A stretch of 64,000 bases of DNA from CAIMUS01 sp046347625 (GTDB lineage Bacteria > Pseudomonadota > Gammaproteobacteria > Competibacterales > Competibacteraceae): NCBI GenBank assembly GCA_046347625.1, contig JAXMFU010000002.1, positions 806,001 through 870,000 on the forward strand, in the 5' to 3' direction. Below the pieces are notes generated by a model. That model was given only the letters and a program-made list of their open reading frames with translations, did no database searches and was not told the origin of the DNA. Every line of letters starts with the position of its first letter. Position 1 is the stretch's first letter. Shown here piece after piece: positions 8,144-17,900 of this stretch. The position numbers were made by a program, and so were the translations under genes.

Positions 8144-8992
8144 CTAAGGAGATCCCTCCCCTTCCTGGCGCCGCAATTGAGTTTCAAGCTCGGCCAACCG
8201 GGCCTCCAGCGCCTGTCTTGCAATTGTTTCCTGCTGCAATCGCTGTTCAGCCTCCTGGCGGGACCGATCAGCTTGTTGATGAGCCTGCTCGGCCTGCTGA
8301 CGGGCCTGCTCGGCCTGCTGACGGGCCTGCTCGGCCTGCTGACGGGCCTGCTCGGCCTGCTGACGGGCCTGCTCGGTTTCCTGATAGTTCAGCAGCTTGC
8401 GCCCGGTGGCCGGATCGTAAAAACGCAAGCCACCCTTTTCCAACCGGATATCCAGCCCTAGCACGTCACTGTGCAGGGACAGCTCGCCACCCTCGGCTAT
8501 GCCTGCCGGCAGCGGTTCATAATTTTCGCCAACCAGCCGAAGTCCCTTCAAAGGTGGTTTCAAATAATCGCCGGTGGGATCGTATTGCCAGTACTCCCGG
8601 ACCCCCAGGAACGCGTACACCCCACGCTTCACCCCTTGGTCCTCACTGCGGGTGCTCTTCGAGGTGATCTCCAGCACAAAATCCGGCGCTTTCGGTTCCT
8701 TCCAGAGCATATAGGAATGGCGGTCGCCTTTGGGTGCGCCGAGCACGACGAACACATCGGGGGCGACTGCCGCTTTGGGATTGCCCTCTTCGTAGTAAAG
8801 GAACATGTCGCCGGCCACGTACACATCCTCGCGGGCCTGAAAATGGGCCTTCAACGCCTCGAGCGCATACATCAGGGGAGTCAGTTGAAAATCGCTTTCT
8901 GCCACAGGTCGACCATCCGAATCCGGATAAACAATTTCATCGGTAAAATAGACGATACGTTCATCCGCCAAATTTAAAATCGGCGTTGCCAT
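8144..8992 (-). CDS. Uma2-family (DUF820) putative nuclease-fold protein with C-terminal coiled coil
   Basis: The first ~190 of 282 residues have the Uma2/DUF820 pattern: DGRPVAESDFQLTPLMYALEAL, YVAGDMFLYYEEGNPKAAVAPDVFVVLG and DFVLEITSKSTRSEDQGVKR. The invariant Asp (APDVFVV) and Glu-x-Thr-Ser-Lys (EITSKS) resemble the PD-(D/E)XK nuclease core. A coiled coil follows, built of AEQARQQ heptads and ending RRQEGEGSP. Such genes occur in large families in cyanobacteria and multicellular-type bacteria; their biological role is not established. A good ribosome site (TAGGAGGATGTG) precedes the ATG. A second copy of this gene's start, fused to its end, lies at 34587-34661, so the family has been mobile in this genome. 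Confidence 0.85.
   Translation of the reverse strand: MATPILNLADERIVYFTDEIVYPDSDGRPVAESDFQLTPLMYALEALKAHFQAREDVYVAGDMFLYYEEGNPKAAVAPDVFVVLGAPKGDRHSYMLWKEPKAPDFVLEITSKSTRSEDQGVKRGVYAFLGVREYWQYDPTGDYLKPPLKGLRLVGENYEPLPAGIAEGGELSLHSDVLGLDIRLEKGGLRFYDPATGRKLLNYQETEQARQQAEQARQQAEQARQQAEQARQQAEQAHQQADRSRQEAEQRLQQETIARQALEARLAELETQLRRQEGEGSP
8283..8366. repeat. Tandem 21-bp repeat inside the Uma2-family gene
   Basis: Four perfect head-to-tail copies of a 21-base unit (first bases GCCTGCTCGG) and a diverged fifth encode three-turn coiled-coil heptads AEQARQQ. Perfect identity at DNA level suggests recent slippage and probable copy-number variation. There are no spacers, so this is not a CRISPR array. 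Confidence 0.9.
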
Positions 8993-9094
8993 CGTTCACA
9001 TCCTCCTAAGCCGGGAACGTGAGAAAACAATAACATAAAATTCTGCAAGCCGGCAGTTGATTCGACGTAATCCGCTCATGCGCTTGTGTCCTCC

Positions 9095-9166
9095 TCTCGG
9101 AGTTAGACAAGCAAAGCTCCGGTACCGAGAAGAGGGCACGGCGATGCACAGGATTTTGGCGTTCAT
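9095..9166 (-). pseudogene. Duplicated fragment of the priA 5' end
   Basis: Reading leftwards from an ATG at 9166 gives MNAKILCIAVPSSRYRSFAC, matching the PriA start MTAKILRIAVPSPLYRSFDY, and the DNA matches over about 60 bases including the sequence just before the ATG. The frame then leaves priA. The Uma2-family gene therefore lies between the real priA start and a copy of it, a footprint of a duplication or insertion. The rest of 8993-9359 has no other recognisable gene. Confidence 0.7.
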
Positions 9167-9359
9167 GCCGCCATTCCAGGCATCCCTGAACGCCGTGTCA
9201 GACGGCTCCGACCGGTGTACCGGGTTCCTCACTCCTTTGCAGCCGAGGCAATACGCTGCTGCGATTACGCCCCACGCGGGCTGACATCAACCCGGTAGCC
9301 CGGTGGGTCGGGCAAAAGCGTAGCCTTGCCCGACCTGGCTTGATCTGGAGTCTATCTGT

Positions 9360-10991
9360 TCAATCCGGGCGGCGCGGCGAAACAGACCCGGTCATCGCCG
9401 TCGCCGCCGACCCTGAATTTTCAGGGGAACTCTTCTTCACGAGTTCATGATAAAGTTGTCGGATAAACGCGACCAACGCATCTCCTTCAATGTCGTTGTG
9501 GCCATTGATAATGGATTCGTCGGCCTGCACGTTCCAAACTGGAGAATTAGGATCGGATTGCCCCTCACGGTGAGTCAGTACGGCCCCTCCACAGAATCGG
9601 CGCTCCCAGCCTGGCGGAAGACGATACACCCCCTTACTATCATCCTTATATCGAGCGAAAAATTCTTCTTCATTCGCTTCCTCTTTATCGTATGTTTCTT
9701 TTATTAAAGTTAAATCTTGAGGATTATATCCTTGACATTTTTCAGGTTCGCTGTCCACTTTCTTCAATGAGTGAGTAATGTAGCGATCGATATGACCGGG
9801 GGTATGGGTAATGGCTTCACTTTGCTCATCCGATGCAGTGGGCCGCTCCAGGATCGAATTGATCCAGCGCCCTATTGGAAACGCAGACCCTGTGGCCCAG
9901 TCTGCACTGGAAGTAATGGTGACTAGGAATGGGGATTCATAGTGATCATAGGGGCGCAATTGAGATGGGCAGGGACGGTTCCCATCAGTTGCTTGATTGG
10001 TAGTGTCAGTAGTCCGTTGACATTGTGCAACCTTATGGAGCGGCTGATAGCGTGAGCCCTCGAAGGCGGGATTGAGCAGTACTACCAGATCGGCCAAGCG
10101 CTCGTTGGCATTGTATCCGGCATTGGCGGTAGCATCCTTACCGCCGACCGCCTGTTTACCATCGACATCCACCTTGGCCGCTGAGGTTTGGATCAGCCAT
10201 CCTGAAGTAGCGGAATACAAAATCCAGCCACCAAAGCTATGGCCGATCAACAGCATCCGTATCCTGCAGTCGGGACGCTTTGACGGATCGGAATCGGCTT
10301 TGCATTGATCGTCCTTTTCATTGTAATAGTTCTGGAATGCCCGCAGCCGTGCCAGGAGTTCACGGGCTGAACCCTGTGCGACTCTAAGGGCTGCCGCTTT
10401 TCTATCCCAGAAGGTGAAATCTTCCAATGGCAGCTTGAGTGCTTTCCCACGCCAGCCTACGTAAATTCCGATGATCTCCCGCTTTTGTCCATTCTGTTCC
10501 TGTTCCACACTGGAGATACTCGTCAAGACTTGCCTGAATTTTTTGACGTTGTCATCCTCGCAGTCGGCATTATGCTTCCAGCCGTGGATATACAAAATGA
10601 TGCTTATTTTGGAAGTATCCTTTTCCATCTCTTTTTTCAGCCTCTCCATAAGAAAATCGATCTGCTTATCTGCGTCGCCATTGTGCGCTGTTTCCGCACG
10701 GCCGGGATGCAGCCATCCCTGATCGTCGAATTCGACGAAGTATAGTTCATAAGGTCTACCTTTAGGTATTTCCGGTGTCATCTTTGCAAATTTGGAATTG
10801 CAATCCGGTTGGACCCCCTGAGAAGTCGTCTCTTGATACGGCTGGTTCAGTTCAGTTCGGTAAGGTGCCGACTGAGCGCATGCGGTCAATCCGAGTACCG
10901 CTGCCGCACCGAGTAGCAGTGCGCTCCCCTTAAACCAAGGCCACTTTGCTCTTGTCTGTAAATTGCAAAGCTTCGCAAGATATTTGGTCAT
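9360..10991 (-). CDS. Lipoprotein alpha/beta-hydrolase
   Basis: The 543-residue protein has an N-terminal signal with lipobox (AAAVLGLTAC, Cys38), so it is probably anchored in the envelope. The hydrolase core shows the oxyanion-hole strand IILYIHGWKHNADC and the nucleophile elbow LLIGHSFGGWILYS (Ser252). Paired cysteines through the chain (for example QPDCNSK and NADCEDD) fit an oxidising location. The substrate is unknown; lipase or esterase are the likely classes. A distant relative with GHSFG but no signal is encoded at 26151-27482. A small lipoprotein gene lies 32 bases upstream in the same direction. The C-terminal 40 residues are low complexity. Confidence 0.75.
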   Translation of the reverse strand: MTKYLAKLCNLQTRAKWPWFKGSALLLGAAAVLGLTACAQSAPYRTELNQPYQETTSQGVQPDCNSKFAKMTPEIPKGRPYELYFVEFDDQGWLHPGRAETAHNGDADKQIDFLMERLKKEMEKDTSKISIILYIHGWKHNADCEDDNVKKFRQVLTSISSVEQEQNGQKREIIGIYVGWRGKALKLPLEDFTFWDRKAAALRVAQGSARELLARLRAFQNYYNEKDDQCKADSDPSKRPDCRIRMLLIGHSFGGWILYSATSGWLIQTSAAKVDVDGKQAVGGKDATANAGYNANERLADLVVLLNPAFEGSRYQPLHKVAQCQRTTDTTNQATDGNRPCPSQLRPYDHYESPFLVTITSSADWATGSAFPIGRWINSILERPTASDEQSEAITHTPGHIDRYITHSLKKVDSEPEKCQGYNPQDLTLIKETYDKEEANEEEFFARYKDDSKGVYRLPPGWERRFCGGAVLTHREGQSDPNSPVWNVQADESIINGHNDIEGDALVAFIRQLYHELVKKSSPENSGSAATAMTGSVSPRRPD

Positions 10992-11023
10992 ACTAATTTC
11001 CTCTCTGGTAATTACACGTCGAG

Positions 11024-11194
11024 TTATCGCGGATAGAAAGAACGTAGGCCAAACTTTCCGATACTTTCAGCCATATCTTTGCGGAGTTGCACATTGGGCT
11101 GGGCGCAGGCGCCAGCCATCAGTGCAGCCGCCAGGATACTCACCGCTGCTGTCATTGGCCCGGTGAACCGGCGAAGGCATGACAGGCCGGCCAT
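11024..11194 (-). CDS. Small putative lipoprotein
   Basis: From ATG 11194 the frame gives 56 residues: a positively charged start (MAGLSCLRRFTG), a hydrophobic stretch AVSILAAALMAGAC with a lipobox Cys, then about 26 residues ending KFGLRSFYPR. It ends just before the lipoprotein hydrolase gene and may be co-transcribed with it. The ribosome site is weak. The frame is open further up into the remnant described at 11252-11323, so the start is uncertain. Function unknown; it could also be a fortuitous frame created by a deletion. Confidence 0.4.
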   Translation of the reverse strand: MAGLSCLRRFTGPMTAAVSILAAALMAGACAQPNVQLRKDMAESIGKFGLRSFYPR

Positions 11195-11251
11195 GGGTTG
11201 GTGGCCGGTCCCTCCGTCAGGGTCGGGAATGACAATGATTTCCTTATCATC

Positions 11252-11323
11252 ATCCTGACCACTCCGGCCGATGATGGCGATAGAATGGGGCTTGAACATC
11301 GATGCCAGCGTGCGGATGGTCAT
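11252..11323 (-). pseudogene. 5' stub of an acyl-CoA synthetase (NDP-forming) / Pat-type gene
   Basis: MTIRTLASMFKPHSIAIIGR is the conserved N-terminus of the ADP-forming acyl-CoA synthetase / protein acetyltransferase family (pattern '(F/L)xPxSIAxIGAS'). The expected GAS and the rest of the 700-900-residue protein are missing, and the frame runs on into unrelated sequence containing a CCGGCCATGGGTTGG palindrome. It starts 19 bases after the thioesterase stop, as expected for a former operon partner. It is evidence of a large deletion here. Confidence 0.5.
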
Positions 11324-11342
11324 GGCGGCGGTCCTTTAGCTA

Positions 11343-11837
11343 TCAGCTATGATAGGCAGGCGAGAAGCCCGGCGGAATGGAGTAAGTACAGGTCACATGA
11401 GCGACCGGCGTGGAGTCACCATCGGAATACAGCAGCACTTCGCCTACCGCCAACCGTTTGCCCAGCTTGAGAAGCTGGCCGAAACCGAGCAAATCGACCG
11501 GTCGCGGACGGCTTAAGAAATTACAGGTGAGGTTCGCGGTACAAGCCATTTCCATTCGACCGAGCACGCTCATGACAACGGCATACATGACGATGTCTGC
11601 AAAGCCTAATTGCACCGGTCCCGATACCGAGCCACCCGGACGAATAAAATCGTCACGGAAAGGCAGACGGATAGTGGCCTTACCAGCCTCCAGACGCTCG
11701 ATCTGGATATTCAGAGCGCCTACGAAAGGAACATGCTCTTTGACCAGTTGTTCAAATTCATGTTGAGAAATTCGGCTCATGGCTTGCTGTTTCCTAACAA
11801 AGTCCCGTGGTAACTCGTATTGGGAAATTTGATTCAT
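11343..11837 (-). CDS. PaaI-family hotdog thioesterase
   Basis: The core has the hotdog-fold pattern: FEQLVKEHVPFVGALNIQIERLEAGKATIRLPF, then FIRPGGSVSGPVQLGFADIVMYAVVMS, with Gly and Asp at the usual PaaI active-site helix. Such enzymes hydrolyse acyl- or aryl-CoA thioesters in the cytosol. Two starts compete: ATG 11837 behind AGGAG, and ATG 11780 behind AGGAA, which gives the more family-like N-terminus MSRISQHEFEQLV (145 residues). The sequence around the two starts is an imperfect tandem duplication (GCCATGAATCAAATTTCCCA versus GCCATGAGCCGAATTTCTCA). The open frame continues to 11882. Confidence 0.75.
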   Translation of the reverse strand: MNQISQYELPRDFVRKQQAMSRISQHEFEQLVKEHVPFVGALNIQIERLEAGKATIRLPFRDDFIRPGGSVSGPVQLGFADIVMYAVVMSVLGRMEMACTANLTCNFLSRPRPVDLLGFGQLLKLGKRLAVGEVLLYSDGDSTPVAHVTCTYSIPPGFSPAYHS

Positions 11838-11992
11838 GGCCTGCTTGCTCCTGACAGAGTGAAATCTCCCGGCGACCCTCATGGCTTCGCAACCTGAAGC
11901 CAGATCGCATAATGACCTTTGAGGATAGCCGGGTATTGAAATACCCGGCTTTGGTGGTATCGGACTATTTATTTTCCAGATCGGAACTCCTG

Positions 11993-12274
11993 CTAGCAGG
12001 GACCGTTGCCGGCATCGTTAAAGCCGGTGGCAGGCGCCGCGGCGAGCCGACTTACATTGCATTGAATGGGACCTTTGCTGGAGACTCCATAGTCCAGTGA
12101 ATTCTGTTCGTTAAAATGTGTTTGTGAAACCAAATAATTCTCGGGGTGGACAGTTGCCTGCTCACTTAAAGATGGGGTTGGCTCAACGCTGTAATCCTTG
12201 AAATTTTCAGCGAAAACCAGATTACTAAACCCGATGGAGAGACCGATCAAGACAGCTTTATTCAGAGCTTTCAT
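11993..12274 (-). CDS. Small secreted protein of unknown function
   Basis: The frame from ATG 12274, preceded by GAGGTAACTCCT, encodes 93 residues with a clear Sec signal (MKALNKAVLIGLSIGFSNLVFA, cleavage after VFA) and a mature part of about 70 residues ending FNDAGNGPC, with cysteines only near the end. I recognise no family. It lies alone between the thioesterase gene and a sigma-70-like promoter for the divergent gene at 12536. Confidence 0.5.
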   Translation of the reverse strand: MKALNKAVLIGLSIGFSNLVFAENFKDYSVEPTPSLSEQATVHPENYLVSQTHFNEQNSLDYGVSSKGPIQCNVSRLAAAPATGFNDAGNGPC

Positions 12275-12476
12275 AGGAGTTACCTCTATTACCACAGTCA
12301 TTTACTTGCCTTTGAGATGGTGAACGGCCAATTTAATGTCAGACTTGGCTGTTACCCTGTTACCCGCGCATGCTTTTTAACTCGGTTGGAGTAAAAGCGA
12401 TGTGCTGCGGGTAGGTCAGCAAGTACTGTGCCAGATCTTCACATATGCTTGAAAGCCATAAAATTTGTATAATTTT

Positions 12477-12505
12477 TTGACGTAGTAGTTATCTCGATTT
12501 ATTAT
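12477..12505 (+). promoter_or_regulatory. Putative sigma-70 promoter for the gene at 12536
   Basis: TTGACG (12477-12482) and TATTAT (12500-12505) are separated by 17 bases, 30 bases before a TGGGAGGAAT ribosome site. The surrounding 230-base gap is AT-rich and otherwise empty. Confidence 0.5.
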
Positions 12506-12535
12506 ATGATGTAACATCATTGGGAGGAATTACAA

Positions 12536-13261
12536 ATGCAATCGTCCAAATCTATTTATTCCTGGTTAGTACTGGGACCGATCTATAACGACCTGCATCA
12601 AACCGCTAGACCTGAGGACCATCACCCCGATGATGGCCACCCGATGGCTAAGGCAATCATCGAGAATATCGACAAAAACGATACGTTTAAACCCCTAGAA
12701 CTCACGGCATCAGTCGAAAAAGCGCCAAAACCAGGGGATATAACGACATACGGAAACGGCATGATTTATAACCAAAAGGATTACCAATGGCGAGTACTGA
12801 GCTTCACCGGTGGCACCTGGGGAAACCTCGTTAATATTGAAAATAATATTCATCTCTCCCTGGGACCCTCCTCTCGCGATTCCAAGGACCCTCTCAGCTT
12901 TTTCGGGAAGCATCATGCTTTAGTCTTCCTGCTCGTCTATATCTACTCACCTTACGCAAGGGAAACCCAACTTTGCGTCCGCAGTGATGATTCGATCAGA
13001 GTCTGGTTCAATGGGGCAGAGATCGAACCATTACGGTATGCCGGTGAGCGAGACATAGGATACGGGCCGAACCGGCATCCAGAGGAAACCTGCGCCGACA
13101 TCAGCCTGCGGAAAGACTGCAACATCCTGCTCGCCGCCGTTGCGGAGACTCATGTCGAGTGGGGTTTCTCCGCCCGTCTCATGAATGCCCGGTGCTTAAG
13201 AGTTTCACCAACCCCCTCCGAGCACCGCTTCGACTGCCGTGAAGACTTGCCGTCAACATGA
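12536..13261 (+). CDS. Unknown beta-sandwich-type protein
   Basis: The 241-residue protein opens SIYSWLVLGPIYNDLHQTAR. 'SWLVLGPF'-type starts and the later CVRSDDSIRVWFNGAEIEPL pattern ('DDSxxVWxNG') are found in jelly-roll domains attached to glycoside hydrolases and other surface proteins; they suggest a carbohydrate-binding-like fold. There is no signal peptide and no catalytic domain. A strong ribosome site (GGGAGGAAT) and a promoter-like pair precede it. The next rightward feature is a sigma-54 promoter, so it seems to be its own transcription unit. Function unknown. Confidence 0.6.
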   Translation: MQSSKSIYSWLVLGPIYNDLHQTARPEDHHPDDGHPMAKAIIENIDKNDTFKPLELTASVEKAPKPGDITTYGNGMIYNQKDYQWRVLSFTGGTWGNLVNIENNIHLSLGPSSRDSKDPLSFFGKHHALVFLLVYIYSPYARETQLCVRSDDSIRVWFNGAEIEPLRYAGERDIGYGPNRHPEETCADISLRKDCNILLAAVAETHVEWGFSARLMNARCLRVSPTPSEHRFDCREDLPST

Positions 13262-13521
13262 AAGTCGGTAGCCGTACACCCCTGGGGGCTGAAAGCGGGT
13301 ACGCCACACAAACCGAAACCGGTTCCGATGTTTCAAAGATGAATTCGTTACAAAAAGCTTGTTTCAATTTTGAAAATTACCGGTTCCCGCTTGTCTCACC
13401 CTGTTTTCCTGCTGTCTGGAAACTTAACCCTATATAACCGGTAGTGCTCAATGCCGAGTCCACTTTCTTTCCTCCACCATCCTGGTCGTTTCCCTTCCGG
13501 AAGAACGGATAAACAAAGAGT

Positions 13522-13537
13522 TGGCATATAATTTGCT
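13522..13537 (+). promoter_or_regulatory. Sigma-54 promoter, separated from its likely target genes by an IS
   Basis: TGGCATATAATTTGCT fits the -24/-12 consensus TGGCAyr-N4-TTGCw with correct spacing. It reads rightwards. An ISAs1-type element begins 86 bases downstream; without it and one target-duplication copy the promoter would lie about 190 bases before the FecR/TPR outer-membrane gene. The rest of 13262-13612 holds no gene. A sigma-54 activator is encoded at 23365-24780. Confidence 0.75.
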
Positions 13538-13622
13538 TATATCCGTGTAAAAAACTTCCAGTGTGGAAGCGGCCGCAAGCATTGCCGGCAGGTAGTGTTT
13601 TAAAGCTGGACCGTATAGCTGA

Positions 13623-14808
13623 CAGGGCTGTTCAATGCTAAAGCCCCTTGTAGGCTAGCAGCCGATTGAAATCGAGGGCATTATCATAGAGTTCGAGGCT
13701 GATATTAGTAATGTCGTTGAAGCGTAGCAGGTTAAGGGCGAAGCTGCGCAGCATGGCGAAAATGCCGGGGTTGCGACGGATGCGGCTGGCATCCTCACCC
13801 AAGGTGACATCCCGGACGTAGTGTGAGCGGTTCTCGATGCCCCAGTGATCGCGGATGGCCTGGGCCGCGTCGGCCGCTGACAGGGCCACCGTGGATAGGT
13901 AATAGGCCGTTTCTTGGCGCGGGACCCAGTGTTTTTGACGGGTATCGAAGACCTCGGTGTAGCGGTGGACTTCGATCAGGGTGCAGAAATGGTCGTGCCA
14001 CTCCTCAAGGCCGGCACCGGGCGGCAGGTCCCAGAGCCGGGTGGTACGTTGCTCAATCCGGTTATGGCGACCGATCTCGTGGCTGTGGTGCTGATCCTGG
14101 GGCCGTTGGACAGGATACGTCTCGGTCAGCCGTTCGAATAGGGTCGGCTGATTCGCTTTCACTTGCACAAGCAGGTGGTTGTGAGTGGCGATGACGGCCT
14201 CGACCGTTTTTTTTGGCAATGCAGTGCATCCAGGGTGAATAGTCGCCCGGACAGACCCAGCTCGTCGATCAACTGCTGGGCGGCAGGAATTTCATGCGAT
14301 TTGTCGGCAGTACTGATCAGCATATGCCCCAGAATCAGGGTACGCTCGGTGGCTAGGGCACTGAGGACTTGGATGGCCTTCTGATCTTGGAACCGGTCAA
14401 AGCTGCCACGCAGGGTTTTGCCATCGATCGCGATACCCGTCAGTCCCGTGGGCGATCCTTCCAACACTGCCGCGTGGTGACGAAAGGCCACCTCCACGTC
14501 GGCCGGATTCAATCCTTGCAAGGTGTAGCGGATCGCCGTGTGAGCCGGGGCCCGCTTCCAGTGCAGCCCACACAGGGCGTTCAGTTGCGGCAGCCGGGCC
14601 TGGATGAACCGCTGGATCTTGCGGTATGACTTGGCGTCCGACAAGATGGCCAGAATGCTGAACAACAGCAGGGGTCCCAAGGCGTACAACCGGCCTTGGG
14701 GGCGACGATGATCGGGAATGGCGGCAAGAAAGGTCGGCAGCAGCATCGGCGTAAGCTATTGTTTGAAAACAATAGGATGCCCTAATGGGAGAGCGTTGAA
14801 CAGCCCTG
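13623..14808 (-). mobile_element. ISAs1-family insertion sequence with 10-bp target duplication
   Basis: The left end CAGGGCTGTTCAATGCT and the right end GCGTTGAACAGCCCTG are inverted repeats. The 10-mer GTATAGCTGA lies immediately outside both ends (13613-13622 and 14809-14818), matching the 8-10-bp duplications of this family. The 1186-base element encodes one DDE transposase split by a frame change at a run of eight A. Intact ends and a perfect target duplication point to a fairly recent insertion. It lies between a sigma-54 promoter and the outer-membrane/protease/peptide genes, with its transposase facing away from them. Confidence 0.92.
13638..14746 (-). pseudogene. ISAs1-family transposase, two frames joined at an A8 run
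   Basis: The upstream frame (14746 to 14159) holds FLAAIPDHRRPQGRLYALGP and the first Asp (GIAIDGKTLRGSFD), up to the second (FTLDALHCQKK). The downstream frame (to 13638) continues TVEAVIATHNHLLVQVKANQ and the catalytic Glu region HWGIENRSHYVRDVTLGEDA. They join at the run of eight A near 14204-14211 (sense strand CAAAAAAAACGG): a -1 slip gives the normal HCQKKTVEAV. Family members usually have one frame, so this is a one-base loss, a programmed -1 frameshift, or a sequencing error in the homopolymer. All three catalytic acids are present if the frames are joined. Confidence 0.85.
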
Positions 14809-14921
14809 GTATAGCTGAGCTTAAAGTAATTACATGATTTTATTTTTACTATGGGTTAGGCTACTATAATTCAAGATAATATTTAAATGACGAACTTCAC
14901 TTTCCTGGCTGAGGTGGTCCA

Positions 14922-17900
14922 ATGCCTTACCGCCTAGCGGTATACAGCTCAATCAGCATGGCAGCCCAAGAGAGGCTTCAAGGGAACAGAGTAAGCACGC
15001 CTGCGCGCGTACGCTGGAATGCGTGTATTTACCTTTGTCTTTCCCTTATCATCTCTCTTACGGCTGTCCACTCCGCCACAGCCGGGGAAGCCGGCGAGAT
15101 CGTCAGCGTGCTGGGTACAGCCGACGTGTTGCGGGCAGGCCGCTGGCAGGCCGTCAGCGTGGGTGATGCCCTCGCCGCCGGCGAGGTAGTGAGAACCGGG
15201 ACAGGCAGCCGCCTTGCCATCCAGCTCGTTAACGGCTCCCAGCTGAAACTGAACGCCAACAGTCGGTTGGAACTCAAGCAAATTACTCCACGTCCGGAAG
15301 GTTTCGTTCCAACTACGACCCGCCTGCTGCAGAACATACTCCGAATTTTCAGCGGTGAAATCTGGATTCGCAGCGTCGGTGAACCGCTGCAAATCCAGAC
15401 TCCGCTGGCCACGGCGACGATCCGTGGCACCGAATTCAACTTAACAGTCGTTCCCGACGACTCCGCCCGCCTTGCTGTCCTTAATGGAGTTGTCGAGTTC
15501 AGCAATCCGCAAGGCAGCGTTATGGTGGAGAAGAACGAACAGGCCACGGCTAAACCTGGCGAGGCACCGCGCAAGACCGTGCTGATCAATCCGCTGGATG
15601 CAGTACAGTGGTCGCTCTACTATCCGGGAATCGTCAGTTACCGGGATTATCCTCTCATCACGCTGGCGCCTTCCCAACAGTCGGCACAATTTGCTATCGC
15701 CGCACAACGGGTTACCGCCTTCCCTAAAGATGTGAATGCGCTGATCGAACTAGGCGAGCTCAGCTTTGACTTGGGCAAGCAGGCACAGGCGCGTCAGGCG
15801 TTTACCCAGGCACTGCGGCTCGATCCTACCAATGCCCGCGCCCGTACCGGTCTCGGTTGGGTCTACCTGGCAGACGGCGAACTCAACGCCGCCCTGAAGG
15901 AATTCCAGCAACCCCAGCCGCCCAGCTTGATGACGCTGGTAGGCATGGCCAACGCGCTGTATCGACTCAATCGCCTCGACGAATCCAATCGAACACTCCT
16001 GGAAGCCGAGCGGCGGTTCCCGACATCGCCTATCCCTTGGACCCAGGCGGCACTTAATGCCTTGATTCAAGGCGATGTGCCCGAAGCGCGCCAGGCGCTC
16101 GACCGGGCGCTGAAGCTGGACCCGAAGTATGCGCCGGCCTATGCATTGCGCTCCAATATCGCGCTGGTTCAGAACCAGCGGGCGCACGCCCTGGAAGCCG
16201 CCCGGCAGGCGGTTGCCGTCAATCCTGATTCACCTTCCGCCTGGCTGAGCTTGAGTCTGGTGCAGCAGGCCGAATTTCAGCTTGACGACGCTTTGCAGTC
16301 GGCCCGGAAAGCAGTGGAACTTGATCCCGACAACCCGCAGGCGCTGATCCAGGAAAGCCGGCTGCTGTTCGGACAGGGGCGGATCGAAAAAGCCTTCAAG
16401 CGCGCTGAACAAGCCAGGCGGAAAGGGCCGCAGGACGCCCTGGTCAATTCCACCTGGGGTTTCCTGCAACTGGCCCGCTTCAACACCGATAAGGCGATGG
16501 CGGCTTTCAAGCAAGCCATCGCCCAGAACCCTACCCTGGGGGAACCACACCTCGGTCTGGGCATCACCCTGTTCCGGCAGAACAAGACCCGCAAAGCCGT
16601 CGAGGAAATGGAAAAGGCGACTCTGCTGGAACCACAGGTCTCCCTCTATCAAAGTTATCTGGGTAAAGCGTATTATGAAATCAAGCAGGATCAGCTCGCC
16701 CAGAAGCATCTGAACTTGGCGAAACAGCTCGATCCGCGCGATCCCACGCCTTATTTTTACGATGCTATTCTTAAAGAAAGCATCAACCGGCCGGTGGAGG
16801 CGCTCCAGAACGTGCAGAAATCCATCGAATTGAACGGCGACCGGGCGGTTTACCGGTCCCGCCTGTTGCTCGACGAGGATCTGGCGACGCGCGACACCAG
16901 CATGGCGCGAATTTATAGCGATCTCGGTTTCGATCAAATTGCGCAAACCGAGGCGGCGAAGTCACTCAGCCTCGATCCGGCCAATTATTCGGCACACCAG
17001 TTTCTATCACAGGTCTATGCCGGACGCCCCCGCTATGAGATTGCGCGGGTCAGTGAACGGCTCCAATCGCAACTGTTGCAACCAATCAACACCACCCCGA
17101 TCCAGCCAAGCCTTGCTGTAACCAATCTGGGCATCATCAACGGGACCGGCCCTTTCACAGCAGCGCTCAACGAATACACTTCATTATTTGTACGTGACCG
17201 ACCGCAGGTGTTAGCCTCCGGGGTTGTCGGTAACCAACATACCTTGGCTGATGAGGTGGTGTTGTATGGTAATCAGGGGCGATGGTCTTACAGCCTCGGC
17301 CAGTTTTATTATCAAAATGATGGTTTTCGACAGAATAATGATCAACAACACGGTATCTACAATCTGTTCACCCAAGTTGCGGTAACGCCGGAGATCAATC
17401 TCCAGGCCGAATACTGGCATCGAAAGACCGATCAAGGAGATTTATCCCAATATTTCTTCGGAGGCTTTTCGGATGAAACCCGCTTTAAGCTGAATCAAGA
17501 TACTGCCCGCCTGGGTGCCCACTTTGCACCATCGCCGCAATCGGATTTCATTGTTTCACTGAGTGGCAGCAATCGGGAAACACAGGGTAGTGAAGCTCAA
17601 GGTTACCAGGGGGAAGCTCAATATATATTCCAGAATGTTCACTATAACCTTACAACTGGCATAGGCGAGTATAATATCAATCGGGAATTCCAAAATAATA
17701 GCTGGATCGAGCAGAATAACGCTTATATTTATGCTAATCTTTTTATTCCGAAAAATCTCATCTGGACAATTGGACTCAGCTATGACCGCTATAATGATAA
17801 TAAAGGTATCCTCGATTTCGATCAATTTAACCCAAAACTAGGCTTACAGTGGGACATCACCGATAATTTGCGACTGCGGCTCGCTACGTTTAAGACATTG

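Noticed and set aside
8283..8366. Regular 21-base repeats that could suggest a CRISPR-like array
   Set aside because: Units are head-to-tail with no spacers and encode a coiled-coil heptad in frame.
14949..17825. Several minus-strand open frames opposite the FecR/TPR gene
   Set aside because: Only the plus frame has a signal peptide, FecR and TPR patterns and a ribosome site.
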